Assembly: GCA_016903695.1 (NCBI GenBank)
Contig: JADQBB010000010.1
Coordinates: 48,370 to 112,369 of the forward strand
Source of the DNA: Chlorogloea purpurea SAG 13.99
GTDB lineage: Bacteria; Cyanobacteriota; Cyanobacteriia; Cyanobacteriales; Microcystaceae
Direction: 5' to 3'
Length of the DNA: 64,000 bases
In this document: piece after piece, positions 8,137 to 15,937 of the stretch
Layout: each line of letters starts with the position of its first letter
Position numbering within the stretch: position 1 is the stretch's first letter
Made by a program: the position numbers and the translations under genes
The notes under the pieces: generated by a model
Told to the model about the DNA's origin: nothing
The model's database searches: none
What the model saw: the letters and a program-made list of their open reading frames with translations, nothing else

Positions 8137-9474
8137 ATGAGCGCCCGCCTTGTAGCTTTGAAGACTTTACTGGACATCGATCGCTCTTCCGCTTACACGG
8201 ATAAAGCGATCGATCGTCATCTTTCCCCTTCCGTACTATCGGGCCTCGACAAATCCTTAGCCACCGAGTTAGTATATGGCATCATCCGCCGTCAGCGCAC
8301 TCTAGACAACTTAATCGATAGTTTAGGAAATAAGAAAGCGCAGCAACAACCCCCCGCTTTGAGGAGAATCCTCCATATCGGCTTATATCAATTACGCTAT
8401 CTCCATCACATACCCGAATCCGCCGCCGTTAATACCGCGGTGGAGTTAACTAAAGACCAGGGCTTCGGTAAGTTAGCAGGAGTAGTCAACGGTATTTTAA
8501 GGCAATATCTGCGGCAGGTAGAGGCGCAGGGAGACGCGTTAATCCTGCCCCCGGATACAGTGAGTAGATTGGGAATAATTCATAGCTTCCCCGACTGGTT
8601 AATCTCACTGTGGTTGGATCAATTCACGGAAGAAGAAACAGAAAAGTTATGCGCGTGGTTTAACCAGTCGCCTTCTATAGATATAAGAATCAATCCCCTG
8701 AAAACTAATAGGGACGAGGTGAAAAATCTTCTGGAAAACGCGGGGGTAGAAGTGATGACAGTAGGAGATTTACCCCAAACCCTACGCCTACTTCGCAACG
8801 TGGGCAACGTGAAACAGTTACCGGGATTTTCTGAAGGATTGTACACCATCCAGGATAGCAGCGCCCAATTAGTGGGTCATTTACTCGACCCACAACCTAG
8901 AGAAACGATTATCGATGCCTGCGCCGCCCCCGGTGGTAAAACCTGTCACATAGCGGAATTGATGGGAGATAGGGGGAAGGTGTGGGCTTGTGATCCGGTG
9001 GCTTCCAGGTTAAAACAGATAGAAGGGAATATCAAACGCCTGAGTTTACATTCTGTAGAGATAAAACAGGGAGATAGTCGCCATCAGCCCGGGTTGATCG
9101 GTAAAGGCGATCGAGTGTTGTTAGATGCGCCTTGTTCGGGCCTGGGCACTCTCCATAAACGCCCCGATATTCGCTGGCGTGAGAGAGGGGATAATCTAGA
9201 GCAACTCAGTGGGTTACAATCGGAGTTATTGAGTCACACGGCGGATTGGGTGAAACCCGAAGGAATATTAGTTTATGCCACTTGTACCCTCAATAAGGGG
9301 GAAAATGAAGAGGTGATTATAGACTTTCTGGGCCGTCACCCTGGATGGCGGATTGAAAATAATTTGCCATCGATGTTCACTCCTTTCGTGACGGCGGAAG
9401 GTTGGCTTAAAGTCTTACCCCACGTACATCAGATGGATGGTTTTTTTATGGTTAAGTTGGTGAAAGATCGATGA
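8137..9474 (+). CDS. rsmB: 16S rRNA (cytosine-967-C5)-methyltransferase
   Basis: Methylates C967 of 16S rRNA using S-adenosylmethionine. An N-terminal NusB-like RNA-binding domain (residues 1-130, with ALRRILHIGLYQLRYL) precedes a Rossmann methyltransferase domain. SAM-binding motif I is DACAAPGGKT near 265. Motif IV, DAPCSGLGTL (about 330), and YATCTLN (about 380) hold the paired cysteines, the latter with the catalytic nucleophile. At 445 residues it has full length. Its stop overlaps the ATG of the following TerB-like gene in ATGATG. Confidence 0.94.
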   Translation: MSARLVALKTLLDIDRSSAYTDKAIDRHLSPSVLSGLDKSLATELVYGIIRRQRTLDNLIDSLGNKKAQQQPPALRRILHIGLYQLRYLHHIPESAAVNTAVELTKDQGFGKLAGVVNGILRQYLRQVEAQGDALILPPDTVSRLGIIHSFPDWLISLWLDQFTEEETEKLCAWFNQSPSIDIRINPLKTNRDEVKNLLENAGVEVMTVGDLPQTLRLLRNVGNVKQLPGFSEGLYTIQDSSAQLVGHLLDPQPRETIIDACAAPGGKTCHIAELMGDRGKVWACDPVASRLKQIEGNIKRLSLHSVEIKQGDSRHQPGLIGKGDRVLLDAPCSGLGTLHKRPDIRWRERGDNLEQLSGLQSELLSHTADWVKPEGILVYATCTLNKGENEEVIIDFLGRHPGWRIENNLPSMFTPFVTAEGWLKVLPHVHQMDGFFMVKLVKDR

Positions 9475-9893
9475 TGGAAACAAAAACAAAGTTATTACTC
9501 AAAATACTTATCGGCACAGCTTGGTTAGACGGTATCATCTACCCTCAAGAACGAATATACCTGCGGGAAACCGCGAGTAAATGGGGGTTAGGAGAAGACG
9601 CGGATTTGAAAAACCTGTTATCGGAACTCAAACCTGTCTCACCCGACGAGTGTTATGGATGGTTGGAAGAGTATCTGGGGGATAATCCCACCCAAAATGA
9701 TTACGATAATTTACTGGGGGCAATTAGCGCGCTGGTGTATAGCGATGGCGATGTACAGCTACAAGAGGCTAGACTATTAACTAAGTTGCAGGGTTTCGAT
9801 CTGGTCGCGGAACCTCAGCGATCGATCTTCGATAAAATATTAATGTCTATCCGTAATCTCTACCGTCAGACTCTCACTTCTAAGAGCGAGTAA
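9471..9893 (+). CDS. TerB-like domain protein
   Basis: A 140-residue, mostly helical protein. It fits the TerB family: an acidic Asp-containing first helix region (GTAWLDGIIYPQER) is repeated in the second half as ALVYSDGDVQLQEARLL, the internal duplication typical of TerB folds. TerB proteins were first linked to tellurite resistance and are thought to bind metal through such acidic positions. The actual role here is unknown. The first ATG overlaps the rsmB stop by 4 bases, and a second ATG follows at once (9474). Translational coupling to rsmB is likely. Confidence 0.7.
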   Translation: MMETKTKLLLKILIGTAWLDGIIYPQERIYLRETASKWGLGEDADLKNLLSELKPVSPDECYGWLEEYLGDNPTQNDYDNLLGAISALVYSDGDVQLQEARLLTKLQGFDLVAEPQRSIFDKILMSIRNLYRQTLTSKSE

Positions 9894-9951
9894 GCTAGAT
9901 ACAGTTGGCACTACAATTAGATAACCCGAAAAAGTCCTAAAAAATTATCCC

Positions 9952-9974
9952 GCCCCCGGTGTCCACCTTGGGGC
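9952..9974 (+). other. Compact hairpin in the prfA leader
   Basis: GCCCC pairs with GGGGC and, inside it, GGTG pairs with CACC over a 2-base tip, with small bulges between. It ends about 24 bases before the prfA ATG. No T run follows, so it is not a standard terminator. It could affect translation initiation or mark an RNA end, but nothing in the sequence decides this. Confidence 0.4.
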
Positions 9975-9998
9975 TAGAAAAATCAGTTATAAATAATT

Positions 9999-11111
9999 AT
10001 GGCCCAAACATATCTTTTAGAAAAACTAAAATCCGTAGAACAAACCTATAGAGAATTAACCCGTCGCTTAGCTGACCCCGATATTACCGGTAATCCCGAC
10101 GAATTGCAAAAAGTGGCGATAGCGCGGGCCTCTTTAGAAGAAACCGTCGAGACTTACGAAATCTGGCAGAAAACCCAATTCGATTTAATCGGGGCTAGAC
10201 AGATAGTAAAAGAGTCCGGCAGTGACCCCGAATTGCGGGAAATGGCAGCTTTAGAAGTGGAAGAATTACAGCAGAAAGCTACCGAGTTAGAAAGTCGTCT
10301 GACGATTCTTTTATTACCCCGTGACCCTAACGATGATAAGAATATCATGTTAGAAATCCGCGCCGGTACGGGAGGCGATGAAGCTAGTATCTGGGCGGGG
10401 GATTTACTGCGTTTATATTCTAAATACGCTGAAACCCAGAAGTGGAAAGTTAGCCTCGTGAGTGAGTCTCTCGCCGATATGGGAGGTTTTAAAGAGGCGA
10501 TTCTCGAAATAAAAGGCGATAACGTCTACAGTAAATTAAAGTACGAAGCAGGAGTACATAGAGTACAGAGAGTACCTTTAACCGAAGCCAGCGGCCGGGT
10601 ACATACTTCTACAGCCACGGTGGCGATTATGCCCGAAGTGGACGAGGTAGAGGTACAGATAGACCCGAAAGATATTGAATTGACTACAGCGCGGTCTGGT
10701 GGGGCCGGTGGGCAGAATGTTAACAAGGTAGAGACGGCGGTGGATTTGATCCACAAACCTACAGGGATACGGGTTTTCTGTACGGAAGAACGATCGCAGT
10801 TACAGAACCGGGAAAGGGCTATGCAGATTCTGCGGGCGAAGTTGTACGAGATCAAATTGCGCGAGCAACAGGAGGCTGTAACTTCGATGCGTCGCTCTCA
10901 AGTGGGTACGGGTTCGCGCTCTGAGAAAATTCGCACCTACAACTATAAAGATAACCGCGTCACCGATCATCGTCTCGGACAGAATTTTTCCCTCGCCCCC
11001 GTTTTAGAGGGCGATATTGACGAGATGATCCAATCCTGTATCGGCAGAGACCAACAGGAAAAATTAGCCGAGTTGGCCGCTTCTCCAGAAACTGCCTCCG
11101 TGCTGAATTAA
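9999..11111 (+). CDS. prfA: Peptide chain release factor 1
   Basis: Recognises UAA and UAG stop codons and triggers peptide release. The catalytic GGQ is in [15 protein letters not shown] around residue 236. The stop-codon-reading tripeptide, of form P-x-T, appears as PLT in [13 protein letters not shown]. The middle position is more often Ala or Val. Domain 1 is helical (1-100), and the C-terminus carries the usual [13 protein letters not shown]. Length 370 is within the family range. The ATG follows a 105-base gap with a hairpin leader. yraN begins 1 base after the stop. Confidence 0.96.
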   Translation: MAQTYLLEKLKSVEQTYRELTRRLADPDITGNPDELQKVAIARASLEETVETYEIWQKTQFDLIGARQIVKESGSDPELREMAALEVEELQQKATELESRLTILLLPRDPNDDKNIMLEIRAGTGGDEASIWAGDLLRLYSKYAETQKWKVSLVSESLADMGGFKEAILEIKGDNVYSKLKYEAGVHRVQRVPLTEASGRVHTSTATVAIMPEVDEVEVQIDPKDIELTTARSGGAGGQNVNKVETAVDLIHKPTGIRVFCTEERSQLQNRERAMQILRAKLYEIKLREQQEAVTSMRRSQVGTGSRSEKIRTYNYKDNRVTDHRLGQNFSLAPVLEGDIDEMIQSCIGRDQQEKLAELAASPETASVLN

Positions 11112-11112
11112 G

Positions 11113-11532
11113 ATGACGACGGTGGGAGAATTAGGGGAGATTCTCGTAATCGATTGGTTAGCTGAGGCGGGATGGAAAATCATATCCCGCCGGTGGCGCA
11201 CTCGCTACGGCGAAATCGATATTATCGCCCTCGGTCAGTCGCCCCCGCTTCTCGCTTTTATCGAGGTCAAAAGTAGGAGTGAAAATAATTGGGATGAAGG
11301 GGGAAAGTTGGCGGTAGATTATCGCAAACAGGAAAAGTTATCGCGGACGGCGGCGATGTTTTTATCTCGTAATCCTCAATGGGCCGAGTATCCCTGTCGT
11401 TTCGATGTGGCTTTAGTAGCGGTGGAAACCTGTGATAGAAGTTCGGTTTCTGACTCTCCCGATTGTCTGATCCGTGATGGTTATCGTTTGCGATTGAGTC
11501 AGTATTTGGAGAACGCTTTCGATTATCGTTAA
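11113..11532 (+). CDS. yraN: YraN/UPF0102 family nuclease-like protein
   Basis: A small protein with the Holliday-junction-resolvase-like fold of the YraN family. Key motifs are GELGEILVIDWLAEAGW at the start, then RYGEIDIIA and FIEVKSR, which together give the E...D...ExK arrangement of PD-(D/E)XK nucleases. The molecular role of the family is not established. It begins a single base after prfA, so it is probably the second gene of that transcript. A GC-rich hairpin follows at 11545-11564. Confidence 0.88.
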   Translation: MTTVGELGEILVIDWLAEAGWKIISRRWRTRYGEIDIIALGQSPPLLAFIEVKSRSENNWDEGGKLAVDYRKQEKLSRTAAMFLSRNPQWAEYPCRFDVALVAVETCDRSSVSDSPDCLIRDGYRLRLSQYLENAFDYR

Positions 11533-11544
11533 AAAAAATGATTT

Positions 11545-11564
11545 ACCCGCCTGAGGAGGCGGGT
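11545..11564 (+). terminator. GC-rich hairpin after yraN, possible terminator
   Basis: Perfect 8-bp stem ACCCGCCT/AGGCGGGT with a GAGG loop, starting 12 bases after the yraN stop. An A run precedes it but there is no T run after it. It may end transcription inefficiently, or be better placed as a leftward terminator, though no leftward gene is near. Confidence 0.45.
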
Positions 11565-12017
11565 TCTAAACTGTACAAACGATATGGACTCCTAAAAAAT
11601 AATGAAAGTAACGAAGCTGAAATTCACGACTAAGGGTTTACTTTAGACCACGACACTCTACTATTATCGCTATTCTACTTCTTGACCGATTCGGTTATGA
11701 TTATGGCTCTATCCCTATTCCGTAGCTAATAGTAATGTTGAAAGGGGGAAACCATCTCTATGTCTATAAAAAGTAAAATTGATTTATAGCTGTCGCGTTG
11801 GATTAGTAGCAGGAGGCACAAGCTCTAATCTTTTGCCTTTAGGAAGTTGTGTCGCTTCCTCTGTGCCTTATGTTTTTAATATAGCAACGTTTTTGGGGTT
11901 TGACTACAGTTTTGACCAATCTTTATGCTTATTCATTTTTCGATACTTTCGGTTTACAAAAGTCCACGAATTACCCTCGCCAAAACAGTACAATAGAGCT
12001 AGTTAAAGAGAATTATT
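11565..12017. other. Long intergenic region before polA; nested hairpins near its centre
   Basis: About 450 bases with no convincing gene. At 11814-11868 an outer 7-bp stem (AGGCACA with TGTGCCT) encloses an inner stem AGGAAG/CTTCCT (11841-11860), and a short T run follows at 11872-11876. Upstream, 11741-11755 has a purine-rich GGGGGAAACC. This could be a small RNA with its own terminator, or the polA leader. No known family was recognised. The polA ribosome-binding site is a weak AGAGAA at 12007-12012. Confidence 0.3.
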
Positions 12018-14900
12018 ATGGCTCAAACCCCTGTAAAACCCCTACTAGTTCTGATTGATGGGCATTCCTTAGCATTTCGATCGTTCTACGCTTTTAAAAA
12101 TACCTCGAAGGGTTTACTGCGTACTTCCGCAGGTATACCCACCAGCATCTGTTTCGGTTTCGTCAACTCACTGTTACAGCTATTACAGTTTCAAATGCCC
12201 CAGTACCTGGCGGTAGCCTTTGACCTTTCCACACCTTCTTTCCGCCACGAAAACGATGCTAACTACAAAGCCAATCGTAAAGATACACCAGAAGATTTCA
12301 TCCCCGATATAAAAAACCTGAAACTCTTATTATCAGCTTTTAATATACCGGTAATTACAGCCGAAGGATACGAAGCGGATGACGTGTTAGGAACCTTGGC
12401 AATAAAAGCGAGTCAAGAAGGCTTTGAAGTGAAAATCCTGACGGGCGATCGAGATTTATTTCAATTAGTGGACGATGAGCAAAAAATTTCCATACTTTAC
12501 CTGGACGCAAAAGCTTTTAAAACGGCTAACGTTAAAGGCTATATAGAATTTAACGAAGCCGCGGTGGAAGAAAAAATGGGGGTGAAAGCGACTCAAATCG
12601 TTGATTATAAAGCTCTCTGCGGTGATAAATCTGATAATATTAAAGGCGTTTCCGGTATCGGGGATAAAACGGCAATTTCCTTATTAAAACAATACGGCAG
12701 TTTAGATAATATTTATGAGAACATACCGGCAATAGGTGGCGCGGTTAAAACTAAATTGATCAATGGTAAAGCTGATGCGATCGCTTCTAAATTCTTAGCA
12801 CAAATTGCCTTAGACGTACCCATCGATAGATCTTTAGATAGTTTCTGCCTGCGCGGTTTTGACCCCGATGAAGTCCAGAAAATCTTCCAAGAATTAGAAT
12901 TAAAAAGTTTCTCCAAAAAATTAGATTACTTCCATCAACATCTAGGAGGAATCAAATATAATCCCGACTCCCCATTTCAATCCCAACAGTTATCCATCTT
13001 CCCGGCTGAGGTGGAAACCGTAATCCAAAACGCGGGCGAAACCGGGATACAGCCTGCGATTATTCAATCCTTGAGTCAATTGCAGGATTTAATCGAGGTT
13101 TTGAAAAATTATACCGACAAGGATTACGCCCCGGCTTGGGATACGGAAACCACTTCCCTTAATCCTATGGAAGCCCATTTAGTGGGCATCGGCTGTTGTT
13201 GGGGCGAGGGCCGGAAAGATATGGCTTATATCCCCCTCAATCACAAAGGGGGGGATAATCTACCCATCGAAGAAGCCCTATCCTTACTGAAACTCATTTT
13301 AGAAAGCGAGGATTATCCCAAGTGTTTGCAAAATGCTAAATTCGATCGACGGGTCTTAAAACATCAAGGTATACAGTTACGGGGCGTGGTGTTCGATACC
13401 ATGCTGGCGGGTTACGTGTTGCATCCAGAACTAACTCATAATTTACAGGATTTGTGCGATCGATATTTAACGGGTATCAAATCTCAAAGCTACCAGGAGT
13501 TAAAGCTGGGCAAGAGTCAAACAATAGCGGATTTGGATATTAGTGCCGTGGCCCTGTATTGTGGCATGGATGTATACGCAACTTTTCATCTGGGGCGAAT
13601 TTTGCGGCGGGAATTGAGCGAAATCGAAAAATTACAGAAATTACTGGTAGAGGTAGAATTACCCCTGGAGATAGTTCTAGCTGGCATGGAAGATGATGGA
13701 GTATCGATCGATAAAGCTTATCTCAACGAATTGTCAGAAAAACTCGCTGTAGACTTAAAGGTAATAGAAGAGAAAACCTATGAGTTAGCGGGTGAACAAT
13801 TCAATTTAGGCTCCCCGAAGAAGTTAAGCGAGATATTATTCGATAAGTTAGGATTGAGCACCAAAAAGTCACGCAAGACGAAAACGGGGTACTCCACGGA
13901 TCATACTATATTGGAGAAGTTACAGGGAGACCATCCCATCATCGACTATATTTTAGAAAATCGTACCCTCTCGAAATTAAAGTCAACCTACGTGGATGCT
14001 TTACCGAGTTTGGTCTCGCCGAAAACGGGAAGGATTCACACCGAATATAATCAGGCTGTCACCGCTACCGGGCGATTATCTTCGTCTAATCCTAACTTAC
14101 AAAATATCCCCATCCGCACGAAATTTTCTCGCAAGATACGACAAGCGTTCATCCCCGATGATGGATATATATTAGTGTCAGCCGATTACTCTCAAGTAGA
14201 GTTGAGAATTTTAGCCCATCTGAGTCAGGAACCTGTATTGTTGAATGCCTATCAGAATAACGAGGATATTCATCGGGTGACGGCCCAGATTCTTTTCGAT
14301 AAAACCGATATAACCTCTCAAGAGAGGAATATGGGTAAAACCATTAACTTCGGGGTTATTTACGGCATGGGTTATCAAAAATTCGCCCGACAGGTGAAAG
14401 TTTCTAACGAAGAGGGCAGGAGATTTGTGGAGAAGTATCACCGCCAATACGCCCGTATTTTCGAGTATTTGGACGGGGTAAAGAAACAAGCCATAGCTAA
14501 GGGTTATGTGGAAACAATTTTAGGCAGACGGCGTTATTTCCAATTTAATAATCCGCGGTTACAGGAGTTAAAGGGGATGGCAGAGGAGGATATTGACCTC
14601 GATCAATTACATTTGAGTTTTGAAGACGCTCAATTTTTGCGGGCGGCGGCTAATGCGCCGATACAGGGTTCAAGTGCGGATATTATTAAGATAGCCATGA
14701 TTAAAATCGATGAGATTCTCCGGGAGTACGAGGCGAAATTATTATTACAGGTACACGATGAGTTGGTTTTTGAAGTGCCTGTGGGAGAATGGGAGCGATT
14801 ACAACCTCTGATCAAGTCTACTATGGAGGAGGCGGTGAGTCTCAGCGTGCCTCTGGTGGTAGATGTGACGGCCGGTAAAAACTGGATGGAGGCGAAATGA
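12018..14900 (+). CDS. polA: DNA polymerase I
   Basis: Three-domain repair and Okazaki-fragment polymerase. Residues 1-290 are the 5' nuclease (LVLIDGHSLAFRSFYA, EADDVLGT, GDKSDNIKGVSGIGDKTA). Residues about 365-545 are the 3'-5' exonuclease and keep the DxE of motif I (WDTETTSL, near 375), so proofreading may be intact. The polymerase domain has motif A SADYSQVELR (about 720), motif B RNMGKTINFGVIYG (about 770) and motif C QVHDELVFE (about 910). At 960 residues it has full length. tRNA-Leu follows 56 bases later. Confidence 0.97.
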   Translation: MAQTPVKPLLVLIDGHSLAFRSFYAFKNTSKGLLRTSAGIPTSICFGFVNSLLQLLQFQMPQYLAVAFDLSTPSFRHENDANYKANRKDTPEDFIPDIKNLKLLLSAFNIPVITAEGYEADDVLGTLAIKASQEGFEVKILTGDRDLFQLVDDEQKISILYLDAKAFKTANVKGYIEFNEAAVEEKMGVKATQIVDYKALCGDKSDNIKGVSGIGDKTAISLLKQYGSLDNIYENIPAIGGAVKTKLINGKADAIASKFLAQIALDVPIDRSLDSFCLRGFDPDEVQKIFQELELKSFSKKLDYFHQHLGGIKYNPDSPFQSQQLSIFPAEVETVIQNAGETGIQPAIIQSLSQLQDLIEVLKNYTDKDYAPAWDTETTSLNPMEAHLVGIGCCWGEGRKDMAYIPLNHKGGDNLPIEEALSLLKLILESEDYPKCLQNAKFDRRVLKHQGIQLRGVVFDTMLAGYVLHPELTHNLQDLCDRYLTGIKSQSYQELKLGKSQTIADLDISAVALYCGMDVYATFHLGRILRRELSEIEKLQKLLVEVELPLEIVLAGMEDDGVSIDKAYLNELSEKLAVDLKVIEEKTYELAGEQFNLGSPKKLSEILFDKLGLSTKKSRKTKTGYSTDHTILEKLQGDHPIIDYILENRTLSKLKSTYVDALPSLVSPKTGRIHTEYNQAVTATGRLSSSNPNLQNIPIRTKFSRKIRQAFIPDDGYILVSADYSQVELRILAHLSQEPVLLNAYQNNEDIHRVTAQILFDKTDITSQERNMGKTINFGVIYGMGYQKFARQVKVSNEEGRRFVEKYHRQYARIFEYLDGVKKQAIAKGYVETILGRRRYFQFNNPRLQELKGMAEEDIDLDQLHLSFEDAQFLRAAANAPIQGSSADIIKIAMIKIDEILREYEAKLLLQVHDELVFEVPVGEWERLQPLIKSTMEEAVSLSVPLVVDVTAGKNWMEAK

Positions 14901-14956
14901 TTTTCTGGTTGCCCGATTTTCTTTCTATGTGTTATATTAACTAAGCACGAAAAAAA

Positions 14957-15037
14957 GCGGATGTGGCGGAATTGGTATACGCGCACGTTTGAGGGGCGTG
15001 TGGTTCGTCCTTGCGAGTTCGAGTCTCGCCATCCGCA
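14957..15037 (+). tRNA. trnL: tRNA-Leu (anticodon GAG)
   Basis: Complete cloverleaf with acceptor GCGGATG paired to CATCCGC, anticodon stem CACGT/GCGTG around the loop TTGAGGG, a long variable arm typical of leucine tRNAs, and a T-arm with GTTCGAGTC. The anticodon GAG reads CTC and CTT. The discriminator is A, CCA is not encoded, and there is no intron. Confidence 0.95.
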
Positions 15038-15484
15038 TTTATGAGAAATACTTGTACAGTAAGTATTTCACCATTCTTTATCTATCCCATAATTGACGTT
15101 TCGCTCAAATTTCACTCATTGAGACAATCATCCCATCAATCACTTCCTCAAACATCCACATTTTCGGGCAGTGTATTATAAGTAGTGAAAATCTTATATT
15201 TGTAAGTAAGCTAATAGAAATAGCTAATTCCTGTCAAATTGTCTTGTCAAAAACTACTGGATAAAATAGGTTTTGCTCCATTTTTCACTTATTGTAACAT
15301 TTGTAACAAATTGTTAAGACTATTTTTGTAGTTATTAACCTCTTTCTCGAGGTAGATAATTCAAAAACTATTTCTTTGGGGCAAGATCAAATTTTTCGTT
15401 GATTACTTCTTAAGAAGGACGGTTAATTCACGGTTTGTCTCTTAAACTTAAGAAAAGTTAACACAAAGAAAAGGAATTAAGAAA
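15038..15484. other. Regulatory region upstream of the Hlip gene
   Basis: About 450 A/T-rich bases with no gene. Features seen: paired TGTAAC repeats (15293-15307); a possible -10 element TAGATAAT near 15353; and two short palindromes, CTTCTTAAGAAG (15406-15417) and a CTTAA...TTAAG element just before the ATG. A strong AAGGAA (15472-15477) sits 7 bases before the hli start. This fits a long, regulated 5' leader. Confidence 0.4.
15293..15307 (-). promoter_or_regulatory. Paired GTTACA elements, HLR1-like
   Basis: Read on the minus strand, two GTTACA hexamers with A/T tails start 9 bases apart. The HLR1 consensus for RpaB binding uses a 10-base step, so this is an imperfect match. Its place about 50 bases upstream of a possible -10 element of a high-light-inducible gene makes it a reasonable candidate. 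Confidence 0.35.
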
Positions 15485-15691
15485 ATGGAAGTTAAAACCC
15501 AAGAACCCAAAGATTATTATTCTCAACAGTTTGATCGTAAATACGGCGAATTCGCCACCAAATTCCAATTCGGTTCTAACCCCAGCGCCGAAATTTGGAA
15601 TGGTCGCTTAGCGATGATCGGTTTCTTAGCAGCTTTAATTTTTGAAGTGGCTACCGGTCAGAACTTCGTACGTGCGCTGGGCTTAATGTAA
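15485..15691 (+). CDS. High-light-inducible protein (Hlip/SCP)
   Basis: A 68-residue single-helix relative of plant chlorophyll a/b-binding proteins. The chlorophyll-binding signature ExxNGRxAMxGF is present as EIWNGRLAMIGF (residues about 37-48) in one membrane helix that continues to about 60. Hlips bind chlorophyll and carotenoid, associate with photosystem assembly intermediates and dissipate excess energy under light stress. The ATG has a clear AAGGAA upstream. It is monocistronic, with a hairpin terminator 60 bases downstream. Confidence 0.93.
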   Translation: MEVKTQEPKDYYSQQFDRKYGEFATKFQFGSNPSAEIWNGRLAMIGFLAALIFEVATGQNFVRALGLM

Positions 15692-15753
15692 TTCCAAAGC
15701 ATTTCGATAATCGTGAATCACGGCGTGGATAAGTATTAATTTTCACCCCTTCC

Positions 15754-15788
15754 GAGCAGGCAAGACCAATCGAGCCTGCTTCTTTTTA
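15754..15788 (+). terminator. Rho-independent terminator after the Hlip gene
   Basis: AGCAGGC pairs with GCCTGCT over a 12-base loop and is followed by TCTTTTT. It lies 63 bases after the hli stop, giving a short monocistronic message. Confidence 0.75.
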
Positions 15789-15937
15789 TTATCACTGTTG
15801 CTCGCACCTTCGCCGGGAGAAACTAAGCGATCGTCACCCCCCCACACCACCCGTGAAAAAACCTTGAAAATCGCTCTAGGTCTATTCTCAGAGGGAGTTA
15901 AAACGGTTAGAATAAAATAACCTTGTGACTCCCGTCA

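Noticed and set aside
11779..12006. A 75-codon open frame between yraN and polA
   Set aside because: It would need a TTG start without a ribosome-binding site, the protein has an odd Cys/Phe/Ser-rich composition, and it overlaps the hairpin region and polA promoter.
14957..15037. Group I intron in tRNA-Leu, known from cyanobacterial tRNA-Leu(UAA)
   Set aside because: This tRNA has anticodon GAG and is continuous with no intron.
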